DNA of 7,769 nt. Source: Candidatus Omnitrophota bacterium. GTDB lineage: Bacteria; Omnitrophota; Gorgyraeia; S143-82. The translations under genes were made by a program, and so were the position numbers. Positions 5,764 through 7,769 of the stretch are shown here, piece by piece. The DNA lies in assembly GCA_027065215.1 (NCBI GenBank), contig JAMOOT010000251.1, positions 1 through 7,769 on the forward strand, in the 5' to 3' direction. Below the pieces are notes generated by a model, which saw nothing but the letters and a program-made list of their open reading frames with translations, had not been told where the DNA came from and ran no database searches. The number at the start of each line of letters is the position of its first letter. The stretch's first letter is position 1.

Positions 5764-7377
5764 TTAACCTGGAAGGACAATAATAAACCGAGTACCTTTT
5801 TCCTCTTCTGACTCCACTGATATCTTTCCACCATGGGCCTGAATAATAGAGAAAACAATGGCCAAACCAACCCCCCTTTTTACTGGTATCTCAGGAGAAT
5901 TTAAAGTAACGAACGGCTCAAAAACCCTATCTTTTATTCCCTCAGGAATCCCTAATCCATTATCTTCTACAATAATAACCACATCCTCACCATCTTTGTG
6001 AGCAAGGACTCTTATTCGCCCCTTTCTTTTCAAGACCTCTATTGCATTCAACAGTAGATTTTCTATTGCCGTTTGAAACAATCTCTCATCCAGTCTTGCC
6101 CGTAGATTGTCTTCACACACCAATTCTATCTTTATTTCTGTATTGAAAATCAAAGGAGTAACCGATTCGACTGATCTCTTTAACACATCAACCACAGCAA
6201 CGTCCCTTCGCGATACAGATAAATCTTCCTTCAAGGTATTGAGATCGCGAAGAAACAAATCACATTCCTCTAACTGGATCTGACAAAGTTTTTGCATCCT
6301 AAAAACAAAATCTTTATCTCCCCTACGCTCCTTTATAGAGTCAATAAAGGCCTTTACAGGTAATAGTTTATTTTTCAATTCGTGGCTAATCCAGGCCACG
6401 GCCTTCCCCACTGCCCCGATATTCGAAGCAGTCTGATATTGTCTCAATTCCCTTATCATATGATTAACTGATTCTGCCAAGAGACCTATTTCGTCTTCTC
6501 TACGAATATCCAACTGGACATCTAAATTCCCTTTCCCTACCTCACGAATAAAAGGGATTATTCTCTGGAGGTCTCCAAACCAACCCTTAGATGTATGCCA
6601 GACTACTATAACAAAGCATACAATGAGGAGCAGAAACATCAACCACATCCTTCCATACCAGGGCAAAATGGCTCTAACAAAATCCTGCCACGACCATATA
6701 TACCCCACCTGAATTACCCATCCCAAACTCGGCAAAGTAACATCCTTCAAAATACTTCGCTTCATTTTATCCCAAGAATACTTCTCACTATCCACCAATG
6801 AATCCCATAAAACCAGCCCATCCGTATCTTTTATACGGAATGATATAGAAGGCCTTTCAATCACATCCTTCATTTTGGCCAGAAATAGATAAACAGGGAT
6901 TTCCATCCAAAGTTTACTTCCATTAACCCCCTCCAATCCTATCACCAACTCGGGCTCGTTATGTCTGATCAAAGAAACAAAGCAAGGAAATTTCGCACAT
7001 CTTATGGAGGGTAAATCCTCTTTAAAGCATGAGCTGATTTTGTTCTTATTCCACTCCATCCAGATACAGGTTGCCTCTTTTCTCTGGAGATTCATCTCTA
7101 TCAAAACCGAGCGGACCTGATCCGGAGAGGATATCACCCCCCATTCAAGCAAGGACAATATTATTTCCCCTTGGCCAATATAGTTGCCCATCTCGTTCTC
7201 TATCCGATAGGCAATCCTTTCTGCATAATACCGGCCCTCCTCCTCTAACATATGCTTCCAAAAGATAAAGGAATAGCCTCCTGTGATTATAAGAACTACA
7301 ATACCAAAGGAGAACACAAGAACCCCAAATAAAAGGAAGATACGTAGCCATAGGGGTCTCAATTTAGGGGCAACCAC
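5764..7377 (-). CDS. Membrane-bound sensor histidine kinase with HAMP domain
   Basis: A 537-residue kinase. TM1 covers about 11-33, an extracytoplasmic sensor about 41-237, and TM2 about 238-260. A HAMP domain follows (about 261-315, ending DEIGLLAESVNHMIREL). The H-box is WISHELKNKLLP with His332; its shape resembles NtrB/PilS-type kinases, but the usual Pro after Asn is Lys. The HATPase domain has N-box ENLLLNAIEVL, G1 EDNGLGIP (471-478), F-box VFEPF and a G2 of RGVGLAI. The sensor domain is not one I recognise; it may be Cache-like. It contains four cysteines at 104, 117, 127 and 132. The GTG start at 7377 follows GAGAGG by seven nt and overlaps the ABC ATPase gene by 19 bp, so the two are coupled. 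It probably phosphorylates the AraC-type regulator encoded next. Confidence 0.94.
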   Translation of the reverse strand: MVAPKLRPLWLRIFLLFGVLVFSFGIVVLIITGGYSFIFWKHMLEEEGRYYAERIAYRIENEMGNYIGQGEIILSLLEWGVISSPDQVRSVLIEMNLQRKEATCIWMEWNKNKISSCFKEDLPSIRCAKFPCFVSLIRHNEPELVIGLEGVNGSKLWMEIPVYLFLAKMKDVIERPSISFRIKDTDGLVLWDSLVDSEKYSWDKMKRSILKDVTLPSLGWVIQVGYIWSWQDFVRAILPWYGRMWLMFLLLIVCFVIVVWHTSKGWFGDLQRIIPFIREVGKGNLDVQLDIRREDEIGLLAESVNHMIRELRQYQTASNIGAVGKAVAWISHELKNKLLPVKAFIDSIKERRGDKDFVFRMQKLCQIQLEECDLFLRDLNTLKEDLSVSRRDVAVVDVLKRSVESVTPLIFNTEIKIELVCEDNLRARLDERLFQTAIENLLLNAIEVLKRKGRIRVLAHKDGEDVVIIVEDNGLGIPEGIKDRVFEPFVTLNSPEIPVKRGVGLAIVFSIIQAHGGKISVESEEEKGTRFIIVLPG

Positions 7378-7769
7378 TTATTTGCCTCTCTTTCTAATCC
7401 TAATCCAACCAAATTAGTAGTTATAACCAATGTAGTCTTTCCTTTGAGTTTTCTCACTAACTCCACTGCTTTTTCCCTTCCCAGTGCATCTAAATTTGCC
7501 AGTAATTCGTCCACTATCAACAGTGATGGTCGTCTGATTACTGCCCGTATAAGACCTAATTTCTTCTTCTGCCCTGTAGACAGGTTGCTGCCCATAGGTT
7601 CAATCCTCATATCCAAAGGAAGGTCTAATCCCCAAAACTCCAGCCATCCTAACAATTCTCTATCACTCACTCCCATAACGGAATGCAGCAAATTCTCCCT
7701 CAATGACCCAGAAAACCAAAAACCATTCTCAAAGACAACAGCAATCCTGTCCCTATTAGCCCATATAAG
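7359..7769 (-). CDS. ABC-type ATP-binding protein, C-terminal part, with altered Q- and H-loops (partial)
   Basis: The 136 C-terminal residues of an ABC ATPase, entering from the window edge; Walker A lies outside. Visible motifs, numbered from the edge, are the signature LSTGQ (63-67), Walker B LLIVDE with catalytic Glu (83-88) and D-loop LANLD (90-94). The Q-loop region reads RIAVVFENGFWFSGS, with Glu where Gln is usual (residue 14). The H-loop reads LVITTN, with Thr where the switch His is usual (residue 118). The protein ends soon after, so no C-terminal extension exists. Both substitutions could mean a slow or non-hydrolysing ATPase. Overall style is near MCE/Mla-type ATPases, but this is a weak impression. 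The permease is not visible; it could lie upstream. The stop overlaps the start of the sensor kinase by 19 bp, suggesting the transporter and kinase are functionally linked. Confidence 0.85.
   Translation of the reverse strand, partial: LIWANRDRIAVVFENGFWFSGSLRENLLHSVMGVSDRELLGWLEFWGLDLPLDMRIEPMGSNLSTGQKKKLGLIRAVIRRPSLLIVDELLANLDALGREKAVELVRKLKGKTTLVITTNLVGLGLEREANKWLPLN

Noticed and set aside
7145..7351. Minus-strand 68-codon frame inside the membrane kinase gene
   Set aside because: It overlaps the N-terminal coding region of a well-supported kinase in another frame and shows no recognisable protein features.

Overview
This is a gene-dense bacterial window of roughly 40% G+C by eye. Every gene I can support lies on the minus strand, so transcription runs from high to low coordinates. 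A Gram-negative-type envelope is suggested by cleavable signal peptides, a PapD-like periplasmic chaperone candidate and a two-TM sensor kinase with a large extracytoplasmic domain. Arg codons are mostly AGA/AGG, ATA is common, and the coding strand is purine-rich. I cannot name a phylum from this.

Upstream block (7769 to 2947). It starts with the C-terminal part of an ABC-type ATPase whose Q-loop and H-loop residues look substituted. Next come a membrane histidine kinase (5764-7377), a receiver-AraC response regulator (4922-5653), a soluble PAS-PAS histidine kinase (3358-4947) and a single-domain CheY-like receiver (2947-3354). Three of the four junctions are overlaps or near-abutments: 19 bp overlap, 26 bp overlap and 3 bp gap. 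The exception is a 110-bp gap before the AraC-type regulator. That gap carries two 15-bp direct repeats with a 21-bp period, the geometry used by AraC-family proteins. Together this looks like a co-expressed phosphorelay in which two kinases feed one DNA-binding and one stand-alone receiver.

Divider (about 2968 to 2814). A tRNA-Val(UAC) gene sits between the signalling block and the next genes. A perfect TATAAT lies just before it, and a second candidate promoter (TTGACA-17-TTTACT) begins about 9 bp after its 3' end.

Downstream block (2761 to 1). Three exported proteins are encoded in series: a three-part beta-sandwich protein of unknown family (1523-2761), a PapD-like chaperone candidate (719-1507), and the N-terminal 219 residues of a signal-peptide-bearing, highly charged protein cut by the window edge (1-657). 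This resembles the subunit/chaperone part of a chaperone-assembled surface structure, but no usher is visible and the assignment rests on fold-level patterns. Whether the phosphorelay controls this cluster is a neighbourhood-based inference only. No stretch over 300 bp lacks a gene, and I see no insertion sequence, CRISPR array or rRNA.
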